A stretch of 64,000 nucleotides of DNA from Diphasiastrum complanatum. Taxonomy: Eukaryota > Streptophyta > Lycopodiopsida > Lycopodiales > Lycopodiaceae. The stretch spans positions 64,105,614 through 64,169,613 of the forward strand of contig CM055099.1 in NCBI GenBank assembly GCA_029204225.1, given 5' to 3'. How positions within the stretch are numbered: the stretch's first letter is position 1; each line of letters begins with the position of its first letter. The notes under the pieces were generated by a model. That model was not told the DNA's origin. It did not search any database and worked only from the letters and a program-made list of their open reading frames with translations. This document shows positions 13,931 to 26,689 of this stretch, piece by piece. Made by a program: the position numbers and the translations under genes.

Positions 13931-16077
13931 GTCCACACGATGGTTTCATGATGCAGTGACTCTTTGCTATGGGGAGCCCCTTCCTCCTCTAGTCCTTTTG
14001 TTCAGACTATTATTTGTTGCATGAAGAAAGTTGTTGAAGTTCACAAATTGATTACTGCTTATGATATGACAACTTGTAATGCTGTTGGCCCAGATGATAA
14101 AATTCTTTGCCTTATTGATTTGATGTACATCATGGATTGGATCAAAATTTATACGATTGTTATTAAAAAGAAAAAAAAACCCTTAGCATGGTTGAAAAAA
14201 ATTATATGGACCTCTCAAACTATGCTGAACGAATTGCTGCTAAAGAAAAGTTCTGTATTACGCATATTCGAAAAGTATTTGCTTGCTTGGAAAAAGAAAA
14301 TGGTGACTCCTCTGCTGATATCCATGTCCCTGCCAATGCTCCTACTTCACCTCACCCTCTGATCTTTACCGAAGACCTTGCTGAAGACAATGCTTCCCAG
14401 CTAAAGTCCTTCTCATAGGAAATATGTGATGTAGGGAATCAATCTACCTTTGAATTTTGTCAGGCCAATAGTTGCCAAGTACCGTTGGTACCAAGTCGTA
14501 TCATTAAGTTTAAATCTTCTAAGACTGCTTATAAACTTTGGAGCCTTCCTTTTGTCAACTTTCTAACACCTGTCTCTATTGAGCTTTGGATTGCTCTTGC
14601 TCATCTCACTGATGTTTAAGTCCAAGTCTGCAAGCTTGTTGCTTTGCATAAGAATCCTTCTTTTGATACTCCTACTACCTTTGATATTGTCATCAAGATG
14701 AGTATATTTGAACCTTCGAGATGTCCTTCTAAGTAGACTTGGGCTAGAACTAGAGGCCATTTTGACACTGGCTTTAACAAAATGAATCTTCATCGAGCCT
14801 GAATCTAGAACTAGAAAAGACCTTTCTTTAAGTGCAGATGCGGTGATAAATGCAAAAAAATTCTTCTATTATATGGTTTGATCACTCTATCTGGTACATA
14901 ATGAATAATCTTTCCATTTTCTTTCCTGGTGCATCTCTGCAAAATCAACTTAATGCCTTCTTCCTTTGGTTGCATAAACCTGCTAGAGAGGTTGTCAAGT
15001 TTCACCTTGTCTTTCTGTACATCCGACAATACATGATTGATGTTGCCATTGAACTTTCCATAAACCCTACTGCTAAGCTCCTCGCACATCTTGGCTACAT
15101 TGAAAACATTCGAGAAATTGAACGCCTTTTGAAAAAACCCAGCTTCTTCACCTTGCAAGACAAATACTTCCAAAATACTAGCAATAAAATGGGGTCCTTC
15201 AATCTAAACAATCCAAGTTCAGTCATATCAGATAGTGGCAATAATAGAAAGAGAAAGCACTTTCCGAACAAAGGCAAAGAAGGGCAAAGCAGTGGCAGTA
15301 AGGGGGATCTTCCTATCAGAAAACTTTTATCGTGATTGAAAGCAAAATTTTAAAGAATGACCTGAACAAAGGACTTAATCACATCCCATTGCGTCAATCT
15401 AATATAAATGAGGTTGCTTTAGAACTTTACCGTAGATGGTTTGATTTGGCAAGAATTTTACCTACTTATCAAAATATTGATCATGAGACTGTTATGGAAC
15501 ATGCACTGACTTGTAAAGATGTTGTGACAAACTTTTTGAAAAAAAAACAAATGGCTGCATGGGAAAAGTATAATGAATAACAAACTTAAAGATGTCATTG
15601 ACGAGCGTAATTGGATTACTACCAATCTGTATGTGAATGGTGTGGATAAGGCCCAACAGACCCCATGTTTTATGTGCATCTACTTCGTAAAGAACTTGGC
15701 TGTGGTTAGATTGTCAAGTCCAGATTTTGCCCTATTTCTGAAAGAAAATAACAATACTCTAGACATGGCCATGGTTAAGATTCAAGATACGTTTGCTACT
15801 GAAATACCTGATTTTCTAATAGGGAAAGCAGAATTACCTTCTTTACTTTGTACTTTCAAAACACATAAAAATGCGTTCAGATGGATTACAAGCGCACATG
15901 ACTGCTATCTTTCTAAGGTGGCCACGTTTATTTCTGGAGCTCTTGGTATATTGACTCCTCTCCTTATGGAGAGGGCAGGCCTTAAGGCAACTTCACCGGA
16001 GTATCCTAATGTGGATACCAGTCTTTTTTGGCAATGCGATTCATCCACTGAATTCTATCTTAATGTGCCAAACAAAA
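13931..16077 (+). pseudogene. RT-family copy D, N-terminal extension and fingers (left part)
   Basis: Collinear with copies A and C. Blocks: start region with L-W-G-A-P and C-M-K-K (13964-14160); a second block with S-L-P-F-V and I-E-L-W, interrupted by stops at 14416 and 14618; C-R-C-G-D-K-C at 14833-14853; the F-F-P-G-A-S helix block (14900-15120); a ~400-bp deletion at about 15335 relative to copy C; E-V-A-L-E-L-Y; V-D-K-A-Q with C-F-M-C (about 15640-15680); and the fingers motif F-K-T-H-K then F-R-W-I-T (about 15855-15890). A frameshift lies near 15575. The reading frame runs into the nested element at 16077 and resumes at 21658 without a phase change. Confidence 0.8.
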
Positions 16078-16724
16078 TGTGAAAAATACAGATCCTAAGT
16101 GGATCTAAACTCCAAGATCATTGGCTTGAATGCTTGCACTCCAAACTACATAAGCTAGGAATTGGCAACACATTCTATGCTACCTAGAATGCAAAGAACT
16201 TGATCAAAAAGCATTTATCACAAATGGAAACTTCCATAAACATCAAGTGCGGCCCAAAATAGCATTATACAGTCCATAATACATCAGCCTACCACTTTTG
16301 GAAAGCACCTAAGATCATACACACAAAGCTTGAACTCAATCACTACACAATGCCAACAATGGAAGGAGAACCCAATAGAAAAATCTCTCATTAAGCAAAT
16401 GAATACAATGGATCTGCTCCAACCTGTTTCTCCACGGCCTACCTGCTATATATAGCTGAGAGAGATGACTCTCTCTCCTCTCTCTAGACCCTCCTTACCT
16501 AAAATATGCCCTATATAGGTAAAATTGGCATATATGTCCAAAATACATGAAAATGGACTCATTTCGAAGGTCTTGAAGTTTGACACTTCTTCATACTGAA
16601 AAAATACACTTACTAAAAATATCTAGACCTGTTTCACACGTGTGAAAAGTCAGATCCTAAACTATGTGCCATTTTTAGCAATTTTGGCCTAAAACTAGAC
16701 AAGGAAATGTTGACAATTTTCACA
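16078..16724 (-). repeat. 3' LTR (647 bp)
   Basis: Near-identical to 21006-21652. Contains the palindrome TTTCACACGTGTGAAA at 16632-16647 and a TATA-like TATATATAG near 16450. Confidence 0.95.
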
Positions 16725-16737
16725 CTCCCTCTTCAAC
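16725..16737 (-). promoter_or_regulatory. Polypurine tract
   Basis: Minus-strand GTTGAAGAGGGAG sits directly between the ORF stop (TAA, 16740-16738) and the 3' LTR start TGTGAAAA. It would prime plus-strand DNA synthesis. Confidence 0.85.
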
Positions 16738-19700
16738 TTAACTTGCTAGTTTTACAACACTACTTTGTTCCAACTTAAGAATGATCTCCATCATCAGAAT
16801 AGATCTCTTCTCAAGGATCCTAATATGTACAAAATAGGACACAACATAATTGATATAGATAATAGTGTCCATATAGGATGCTTCACTATTTCTTACATCA
16901 ATTTTACATAGAATCATAAAAATGGTACATGTAAAAGAACATAGAATCTCAATTAATGAATTCCTCCATGTATCCATCTCTGGTTTCTCTGTAAAATAGC
17001 AGCAAACAAGTTGTAAATGAAAGTGATCAACAAGTGTTTGCATGCCTCCTCCACATTTCACTATACATATAGTGAATGCAACATGTATCTCCATGAATGA
17101 ACTTCCATCACCACCTTGCCTTTGTAGATCTTCAATCCATGAAAGCCTTTGAGTGAATGAATGCCAAAAAGATGTGTTCCCTACTCCATTTGAATGACCA
17201 AAACCTGAACTTGAAATACTTGAAGTACCTCCACAAGATTTGCACACAACGCTTGATCCTACAATGTCAACAAGTTGCCAATTTGCCAACACTAGAATAC
17301 TAGATCTTGAACTTTGTTCAAAAGAAAACATATTGACCACTTCAATACCTTTCAAGATCTGAATGAATTCATGTACTTGATCATACAAACCAGCAATGAT
17401 AACTATTCCATCTCCAAGATCCAAAGGATGCAAAACTATGGAACTAGTTTTATTGAAATTTGACAATTTCAACACATTGACATAACAATGTTCATACATG
17501 AGATTAGGCAAGTGAGGTAGAGTAAGAAGACACTTCCTTGCAGCTCCAAAGACCTTACTTGAACCTTCAAGAACCTGTAAAAACAGATCCAAAATGCCTT
17601 GACCATTTGTCTCTTCTTTGATGCTTTTCACTAGCTTCGAATTGCCACTTGTCTCTTGGTGTTGATGAAGCAATCCAAGATCAACCTCTTGATCTTCCAA
17701 TAAGACATCAAAGATCTTGCATATGTGAACATCTTCAGATCTGAAACTCTGAAGATACTCCCTCTCAAACACATGATTAAGATCCCACAAGATCTCATCA
17801 ATGCTCAAATTTGACCCTTCACTATAGTTAGTGAAAACAATGCCACCATCATAAACCAAAAGATAGATTCCAACATTTCCATTTAACATGAAGTAGAGTA
17901 GGTGAAGATGAGTATCAAATCTAATCAAAACAGCCCTCTTGAGTTCATAACAAACCTCAATAAGCTCACCAATGATATCTCCCTTGCCTTGAAGAAGTTG
18001 CCACTTGAGTTGCTCCATGTAGTCTTCTTCAACCAACCTTTTGCCATCTTGACCATGAATGAACAATCCACCACAATCATAGAATGCTTTGAGTTGATGA
18101 AGAGATGTTAGATCCATGCTTTGGATCTTCCCAAGAACCACTCTTCCATTGCCCTTTCCTTCACAAGACTCCCTCTTAATGCTAGCACCACAAAAGTTAG
18201 AAACCTCCCTCTTGATAGTTGCACCATAAGAAGTAGAAGACTCTTGAATATTAGAAGCCAAGAAAAGAATCCTTAGTACCTTCAACATAAGAGTGATTGA
18301 AGTACTCTCTCTTTTCAAACATGAACTTCTACTCAATGATTTAGGTAATGAGTCATATGATAATGATTCTTCCTCACTATCGTTCATAAAAACATCATTC
18401 AAAGTACATCCTACTTTGAACACTTCACATACTTCTCTTCCTTTTGACTTGTGATCTCCCTCACCAAGTCTCATGATAGAAACCTTTGATCTACTCTTTT
18501 TATGAAGAAATGTGACACCACTTGTTGCACAAATGACTTTATCACAAAAAGATGTAAAAGAACCATTTCCTTCAAGCATGCTCAAAGCACCATCATCTTT
18601 TCCCACATGATTACATACATCAATATGAAAAGAATTAGAAGAACAACCATCTTCTTGCAAAGAATGACACTTAGCATCTCCATCTTTTTCCATATGAACA
18701 AACAAGTCATTAGCAACAATCACTTCCAAAGAAGAATCTTCATCAACTCCATTGATGAAGTTAGCTCCTTCCTTACCTTTTCCATTTTTGCACTTGCCAT
18801 CTAGCACCATTGAAGAACCACCAAGCCTTGGAAGTCCATGAGTAGAAGAGTACAAACATGATGCTAATTTAGCTCCACATGACTCCATATGACTAGTAGG
18901 TAACACTAGTGCATCTTCAAGATCCAATGGATCCAAAAAATTGACCATAGATTCACCAAAGCTTGCCAAGTTAGCACAACAATTATCATCTCCAAGAAGT
19001 ACATTAGATCTCAACCTAGATCTAGCATTTTGTTTCTTATGGCATTCATTTGCAAAATGTCCTTTTATCCCACAATAAAAGCACTTGAACTTTGACTTAT
19101 TGTTCTTAGTAGAAGAGGAAGAGGAAGAGGAAGAGTGATCATCATGATCAAAGTTACCACCTTTGGACCATTTCCCTTTGCCTTTACCTTTGCCCTTGAA
19201 TTTGCCTTTTGTGAAGAAAGCCTCTTCACCTCCACCTTGCAAGGATGCACCATCAAGCTTTGATTGCAACCTATGTTCTTCAGCCAATAAGATTTCTTGC
19301 AAGTCAACCACACTTGGCAAGACTCTTTGAATGGCAAAACTTTGCACAAGGTTAGCATGTTCATTTAGCAAACCATTCAACATAACTTGGACTATTTCAC
19401 CATCTTTTATGTTCTCATCAATGCATGCTAAATCATCACTTAGGGACTTAACTCTCAAGATAAATGCATGAGCACTTTCACCCTCTCTTTGCCTACTAGA
19501 ATGTTGTCTCCTTAGGGTCAATACCCTAGATGTGGACTTTGATTCAAAGAGCTTCTTTAAGGCATTCCATGCCTCACTTGCACTTTGACACTTTCCAACT
19601 TCCTTGAGAAGTTCATTTGTAACATTCATTTTAATGATATGAAGAGCCCTTTTTGCCTTCTTATCAAACCTTTGTTGCTCTTGAAGTGTGAGAGGTCTCT

Positions 19701-19833
19701 CTTCAATTTCTGCAACTATGTCCATGAGTTCATTCAACTCAAGTAAGGACTCCATCCTCACTTTCCAAGTAGAGTAGTTTGATGAACTCAACCTTTCACT
19801 AGACTCTAGCATGATCCCACCATTGGAAGCCAT
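16738..19833 (-). CDS. Gag-like polyprotein, 1031 aa, copia type with long uncharacterised C-terminus
   Basis: Residues about 1-190 are a copia Gag (DUF4219/UBN2, Retrotran_gag_2 type): an N-terminal S-S-N-Y-S-T-W-K block, E-A-W-N-A-L-K-K, and R-V-L-T-L-R-R-Q. A Lys/Gly-rich basic stretch (about 205-225) and a Ser run lead to a CCHC zinc knuckle C-F-Y-C-G-I-K-G-H-F-A-N-E-C at residues 251-264 (19042-19083), for RNA packaging. The other ~760 residues show no protease D-S/T-G, integrase, RT YVDD or RNase H; they are mixed hydrophobic and Ser-rich, with a C-x2-C-G-G pair near residue 850. The ORF is uninterrupted, fills the internal region and ends one tract before the LTR, so it is probably expressed. 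The start is the ATG opening M-A-S-N-G-G, conserved as M-A-S-M-G in the 38-kb relative. The C-terminal function is unknown. Confidence 0.85.
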   Translation of the reverse strand: MASNGGIMLESSERLSSSNYSTWKVRMESLLELNELMDIVAEIEERPLTLQEQQRFDKKAKRALHIIKMNVTNELLKEVGKCQSASEAWNALKKLFESKSTSRVLTLRRQHSSRQREGESAHAFILRVKSLSDDLACIDENIKDGEIVQVMLNGLLNEHANLVQSFAIQRVLPSVVDLQEILLAEEHRLQSKLDGASLQGGGEEAFFTKGKFKGKGKGKGKWSKGGNFDHDDHSSSSSSSSTKNNKSKFKCFYCGIKGHFANECHKKQNARSRLRSNVLLGDDNCCANLASFGESMVNFLDPLDLEDALVLPTSHMESCGAKLASCLYSSTHGLPRLGGSSMVLDGKCKNGKGKEGANFINGVDEDSSLEVIVANDLFVHMEKDGDAKCHSLQEDGCSSNSFHIDVCNHVGKDDGALSMLEGNGSFTSFCDKVICATSGVTFLHKKSRSKVSIMRLGEGDHKSKGREVCEVFKVGCTLNDVFMNDSEEESLSYDSLPKSLSRSSCLKRESTSITLMLKVLRILFLASNIQESSTSYGATIKREVSNFCGASIKRESCEGKGNGRVVLGKIQSMDLTSLHQLKAFYDCGGLFIHGQDGKRLVEEDYMEQLKWQLLQGKGDIIGELIEVCYELKRAVLIRFDTHLHLLYFMLNGNVGIYLLVYDGGIVFTNYSEGSNLSIDEILWDLNHVFEREYLQSFRSEDVHICKIFDVLLEDQEVDLGLLHQHQETSGNSKLVKSIKEETNGQGILDLFLQVLEGSSKVFGAARKCLLTLPHLPNLMYEHCYVNVLKLSNFNKTSSIVLHPLDLGDGIVIIAGLYDQVHEFIQILKGIEVVNMFSFEQSSRSSILVLANWQLVDIVGSSVVCKSCGGTSSISSSGFGHSNGVGNTSFWHSFTQRLSWIEDLQRQGGDGSSFMEIHVAFTICIVKCGGGMQTLVDHFHLQLVCCYFTEKPEMDTWRNSLIEILCSFTCTIFMILCKIDVRNSEASYMDTIIYINYVVSYFVHIRILEKRSILMMEIILKLEQSSVVKLAS

Positions 19834-20993
19834 GATTCTAATGTTTCTTCAACTTTTAGGTTCTGTCCTAAAGCACTTAACACTCACTTTTCTCTCAACA
19901 AATGATAGATAAAGAGATCTATGAAGATTTAGGACCCTAAAACACTTCTATCTTGAACCTAGATGGTTTCCAAGCATAGAAAGGAAGATTGAAACACATG
20001 CAACACTTTGCACACACTAAGAATGGATTACAAAATCAAACCAACCTGAACACACTCTTGCTTAAGCTCTCAAACTTTCCAGCAAGTGACCAAATCAAGT
20101 TATGGTGTGAAGAGTTACTTGCATTCTTAGAAAATACCCAAAACTAGGATGCCAAGATTACCTAGTAATGAACAAACTTGATCAACATATGATCAACACA
20201 CTAAGATATTGATTCAACCTGTAAAACCACATGTAAACCACACTTCTAAAAGTTTATAAACTCCAGCAAGTGATAAATACAAGATTTAGAGGTGAATGAA
20301 TGAGCACACTTAGTGAATCACAAGACTAGCTTCACTATCTTGTCAAATCTTGGTGTTTAGATGTAGATCTAAGATCACTTCACATGAGAATGTTCCTCAA
20401 CCTGTTAAGAACCTGAAAACACACTTGCATAATGGTTAACACCTTCCAGCAAATGCTCCAATCAAATTACATAAGGAGAGTTACTTACATGCTCAACAAA
20501 GTACACCAAAATTTATGCCAAAATTGATGACAATCTTTACAATATGCTCTTCACAATGGAGCTTACAATATGTTCACCCAAAAAAGGGGATCTTTCATCC
20601 AAATGGGAGCTTTGCTCAGCCTTTAGGAGAATTACAACTCACTCAAAAGAGCATTTGTCATCCACTTAAGGAGAAGTTTCATCCACTTAAGGAGAGTGTT
20701 CATCCAAGAATGGAGATTGTCAACAATAGGATTGAAAAGAACATTGTTAGTATTGAATATGCACAAGCCTCACAATCACAAATGATTAGGTGTTATGATC
20801 TGATCCAAAATAGTTTCTTTTCAGCCTCTGATCTTCAATAGACCTGAAATATGCTTTTGATCCACAAGTTCAACTCACAAAACAAAGGTTAGTAAGATTT
20901 GATCAACAAAGCAATGCAAAATCATGCTAGAACTTGATCAAACATCCAAATATCACCAAAAATGGAATACTTACTATGAATAGAAGCCAACCA
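19834..20993 (-). other. 5' leader of the young LTR element
   Basis: About 1.16 kb between primer-binding site and Gag start, without a convincing ORF on the sense strand. Short phrases such as CCAGCAA...AAATCAA recur at about 20075, 20265 and 20450, pointing to weak internal repetition. The 108-codon ORF on the other strand (20515-20841) is repetitive around CATCCACTTAAGGAGA and is not called. Confidence 0.6.
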
Positions 20994-21005
20994 GCTCTGA
21001 TACCA
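20994..21005 (-). promoter_or_regulatory. Primer-binding site (initiator Met tRNA type)
   Basis: The minus strand reads TGGTATCAGAGC directly after the 5' LTR, the standard plant copia primer site complementary to the 3' end of tRNA-iMet. Confidence 0.92.
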
Positions 21006-21652
21006 TGTGAAAAATACAGATCCTAAGTGGATCTAAACTCCAAGATCATTGGCTTGAATGCTTGCACTCCAAACTACATAAGCTAGGAATTGGCAACACA
21101 TTCTATGCTACCTAGAATGCAAAGAACTTGATCAAAAAGCATTTATCACAAATGGAAACTTCCATAAACATCAAGTGCGGCCCAAAATAGCATTATACAG
21201 TCCATAATACATCAGCCTACTACTTTTGGAAAGCACCTAAGATCATACACACAAAGCTTGAACTCAATCACTACACAATGCCAACAATGGAAGGAGAACC
21301 CAATAGAAAAATCTCTCATTAAGCAAATGAATACAATGGATCTGCTCCAACCTGTTTCTCCACGGCCTACCTGCTATATATAGCTGAGAGAGATGACTCT
21401 CTCTCCTCTCTCTAGACCCTCCTTACCTAAAATATGCCCTATATAGGTAAAATTGGCATATATGTCCAAAATACATGAAAATGGACTCATTTCGAAGGTC
21501 TTGAAGTTTGACACTTCTTCATACTGAAAAAATACACTTACTAAAAATATCTAGACCTGTTTCACACGTGTGAAAAGTCAGATCCTAAACTATGTGCCAT
21601 TTTTAGCAATTTTGGCCTAAAACTAGACAAGGAAATGTTGACAATTTTCACA
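21006..21652 (-). repeat. 5' LTR (647 bp)
   Basis: Pair of 16078-16724. Carries the same palindrome at 21560-21575. Transcription would run leftwards. Confidence 0.95.
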
Positions 21653-22751
<1,099 letters not shown>

Positions 22752-22759
22752 GGGCTCTA

Positions 22760-23299
<540 letters not shown>

Positions 23300-23320
23300 A
23301 AAGTAGGTAGAAACACATGC

Positions 23321-23656
23321 ATGTAAAGTGACAAATGTCACTGATTTGCTAGTTATCACTTTGAGATGTGGATGAAAGTAGAAGAGAGAAGGCTCTACCT
23401 CAAGCTACTCCAATTTCCATAAATGTATGTGAGCTCTCTCATAATTTTTTATGAAGAACCAAGCTTTGAAGCTAAATGATGTCATTTTGGATCTATCATA
23501 TTGTATGCTTGAATTCTCTCTTTCTCTCTCTAATTCAAGTAGAAGGTTATGCTAATGCGCTTTCTATTGGTATGTTATCTTGAATGCTATGTACTTTTCT
23601 TGCTCTTAGCTTTACTTCATTGTTATTGCTATTTGCTTGAGATTTGGCACATGACA
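23321..23656 (+). repeat. Probable 5' LTR of a copia element
   Basis: Its right end is set by the primer-binding site at 23662. A TG start at 23321 (TGTAAAGTGACA) and a CA end near 23656 are the best candidates, but no second LTR is present to confirm them. Confidence 0.4.
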
Positions 23657-23661
23657 TTTCT

Positions 23662-23673
23662 TGGTATCAGAGC
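23662..23673 (+). promoter_or_regulatory. Primer-binding site (initiator Met tRNA type)
   Basis: TGGTATCAGAGC, exact, oriented for a plus-strand element. Confidence 0.88.
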
Positions 23674-25430
23674 ATAGATCCTTGATTCATGATGATTCTA
23701 TGAGAATTATATTAGATTTGATGAGTTTATTGTTTTTGTAGCTTTTTTTTTGTTATTTTTTAACTTTGAATTTTTCAGTTATGTTTAGACAAATTTTTAG
23801 CATTCAATTTCGTTTTTTATTTCTAATTTGATCAATAAGTTTGTAGAGCTCTGTTTCAGCTTTAATTTGCACCATTTTTAAGGCATTTGGATAAGAGATG
23901 CAAAATTAATTGCACTTTTTCCAAAGGATGTCAAAATAGGTGACTAGGATTTTGCTTTCACTTGATTTGAATTTTTTAGATTTGATCTGAGTTTTTATTT
24001 CTAGTTTCTTTCCATAGGATTTTAGAGCATTGTCTTAAATTTGATTTGATCCATATGGCAGGTCATTTGGATTAGTATCCAAAAAGTTATGACAAATCTT
24101 GATTCCTAGCTCTAGTTTTGTTAGTTTTCTTTCTTCAAAATTTTCAGTCCTGTTCTGTTGCTAATTTGACCTATAAAATCACATTCAATCAGTAATTTGA
24201 TACTATAGCCTGATAGAGCTTGATGTTAGCTTTTCAGAGGTAGTGAGTTTGTGTGATTTGGATCAATATTGAGTAAGTTATGATCAAATTTGTGGAGATG
24301 GGTCAGAATTGCCAGAATTTTGAAATTTTTTTTTGTGGATTGTCCTTAGTGAGAGGGAAGCACTTCAAGTTTTCAGGCTTGAAGTTTTGTTTCTGTTGTA
24401 AATTTTTTTCACATTTTTCAATTTGAAGTTTGATAAAAAAACAAAACAAAAATCTAACCCTACCTACCTACATCCCTAACTTAAACCTAAAAGTGTCCAA
24501 ACCCTATGTGTTTCAGTCCTAATCCTAAACCCTAATCTGATTTAACCCTAGATCTAACCCCCTTCTCAATCGCGACTTGGCTACTTCTAACTCGGTTCAG
24601 TTTGGCTCCACAATTGTTTCAGGATCAATGAAAAGTTAGATGCAGTTAAAAGTTAGATGAGAAAGTCAATGAGTTAGAAATTGCTGCTTGAATTACAGTG
24701 TTAAGATAAATCGGTGGATTCTGATCGCCGGCATTGGCAAGTCTTCACGATCATTGGCAATTGCACGACAGGGTGTATAGCTAGCAGAGATAGTTTCAGC
24801 ACGCAGCCATTGAAAGGAGTACCCACGTTCTGTCAAAACATAAGTCGTACTTTTATAATTGTTGACTTTCAAGCACTAATTATACACTGTTAACTTTATA
24901 ATTTTATAACTTTGAGTAAAGCTAAAACAATGTCTGACATTTTACTCATGATATGGACAAAATTAGAGTCATCTAACTTGGCAATGACTACTTGTTGTGA
25001 CATGGATAACAACTGAGAATATGTGTAGACACCTATAGTTCTCACAATAATGTCCATGTTCTAACACAGTTGTTGTTGTGGATGGATGCAGGTGAGCATA
25101 TTCTCCTCAGCTTGGAATTTCTGTTGGTTGTTAGGTTTGGTCAATATGATATGTTTGACTCTGGTGACTCTATACGAATGTGATTTACTTTAATATTCAT
25201 ATGTTTGGTATTGTGGTGATAATGTGCAGTTTTGTTTAGATTTGTTAGGTTAAAAAACACAAGAAGTGATGGAAGAGCTCATAAGAGCTAAGTTCCAATA
25301 ACAAAAGTAAGATTATAATGATGGAGTTAATATTTCCTCCTACTCACAAGAATTCATCTCCTGAGTACTCCTATACTTTGTAAATATTCTCTCTCAACAG
25401 CAACACGTAGCCTTACTTGCACAAGTCGAA
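23674..25430 (+). other. Long non-coding leader of the copia element
   Basis: AT-rich, no convincing ORF. At about 24470-24560 it contains several AACCCTA telo-box-like phrases, common in plant 5' regions. The part near 25320-25420 resembles 48720-48830. Confidence 0.5.
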
Positions 25431-25440
25431 CAATCTGTAA

Positions 25441-26632
25441 ATACATCAACTTTGAAGCAGAGCAAGATCAACTTCGACCTACCCGACATCGACTTCATTG
25501 ACATCAAGGGCAAATGGTTAAGTCGACTCATCCAACTCCCTCGACGTCCGTCGAGTGTCACCTTTCACAACAGTCTCAAAAGAAGAGAACTTCAATGGAC
25601 AAGAAGACTAAAGCTGAGCAAACTCATTCAAACCAACAACTACAATAGCACAATCAACAACATCAAATGCTGAAAACCAAGCTCTTTTGCAAGTACTGCA
25701 AGAAAACCAACTACAACATCAAGGACTGCCGAGTTCTCAAGCACAACAAGGCAAAGAAAAAGATGCAACAAGAGGATGGAGAATCCGATTCTACCAGAAC
25801 CTCTCATGAAGACCCAACACTGCTAATGATACAAGATCAAGAAAGTAGAGATGTCCTTTTATAGTATCTCAATTTCAGTGCTTCTCATCACATGGCTCCA
25901 TGCAAGTTCCTATTCTAAGAGCTCACGCTAGCAGATTCGAAGTACATTTACTTCGGTGACTCCAGTACACATCAAATTGAAGGCCAAGGATCTATACGTC
26001 TTCATCTTCCAAATGGTAGTTCAACATTGCTTAAGGATGTACTTTATGTACCTAAATTGACAAAGAATTTATTGTTTGTTAGTAAGCTCACAAATCAAGC
26101 CTACAAAGCTTTGTTCAATTCAAAGTAATGTACCATTTTGGATAAAGATAGTATTGAAATCCTCTCTGCAAACAGAGAAGGTAATTTGTAAATTTTGAGT
26201 CATGAATATGCACTTTCCACAATGTGAGTACTTCAAATGCCCAGTTATGGCATCAAAGATTAGGACATTTAAACATGAGATCAATCTTGTATATGCATCA
26301 CAATAGTATGGTTAAGGATTTAAATATTAATGTTGCCTCCACTGACATTCGACATGTCTGTGAGATGTGCTTACTAGGCAAATAGCCTAAATCAAGATTC
26401 CCAAAGGGGAAAAACCTCTAGAGCTAAGTCCATTTTAGAATTGATACACAGTGATCTGTGTGGCCCTATGAGTACTCCCTCCTCTATGCCAACACTATAT
26501 TTTATCACTTTTATAGATGACTATTCAAGATTCACCAGTATCATGCTCATCAAGAACAAGTATGAGGCATTCAACCAGATTGGGACTGCAATAACTACAT
26601 GCAATAGAGATGTGTAAATTTTGTAAGTGATG
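25441..26632 (+). pseudogene. Ty1/copia gag-pol fragment (zinc knuckle, protease flank, integrase)
   Basis: A decayed copia polyprotein in changing frames. A zinc knuckle C-K-Y-C...C at about 25688-25730 has Tyr in place of His. The post-protease block with L-K-D-V-L-Y-V-P lies near 26030-26060. The pre-integrase H-Q-R-L-G-H-L-N is at about 26250-26275, followed by a C-x2-C pair, and the integrase start H-S-D-L-C-G-P with F-I-D-D-Y-S-R is at 26440-26535. Many stops; homology ends near 26632 within the integrase core. No RT or RNase H. It belongs with the primer site and LTR upstream. Confidence 0.78.
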
Positions 26633-26689
26633 TTGTTAGAGTTTTCGACCAAATGAATGTGGTGAAGTTAAAATATATCTTAAACTATA

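Larger units (their letters stand above)
16078..21652 (-). mobile_element. Very young LTR retrotransposon with a Gag-only polyprotein
   Basis: Two 647-bp LTRs (16078-16724 and 21006-21652), TG...CA ends with the inverted terminal octamer TGTGAAAA/TTTTCACA, a 5-bp target duplication CAAAA (16073-16077 and 21653-21657), a primer-binding site at 20994-21005 and a polypurine tract at 16725-16737. By eye I find a single LTR difference (C versus T in the phrase after CATCAGCCTA), so insertion is recent. The internal region encodes one long ORF and no protease, integrase, RT or RNase H, so the element must be mobilised in trans. Gag homology places it with Ty1/copia; fragments of relatives lie at 37958-38124 and 53641-54362. 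Confidence 0.93.

Noticed and set aside
20515..20841. 108-codon plus-strand ORF
   Set aside because: Lies antisense in the leader of the young LTR element and is built from a short repeat.
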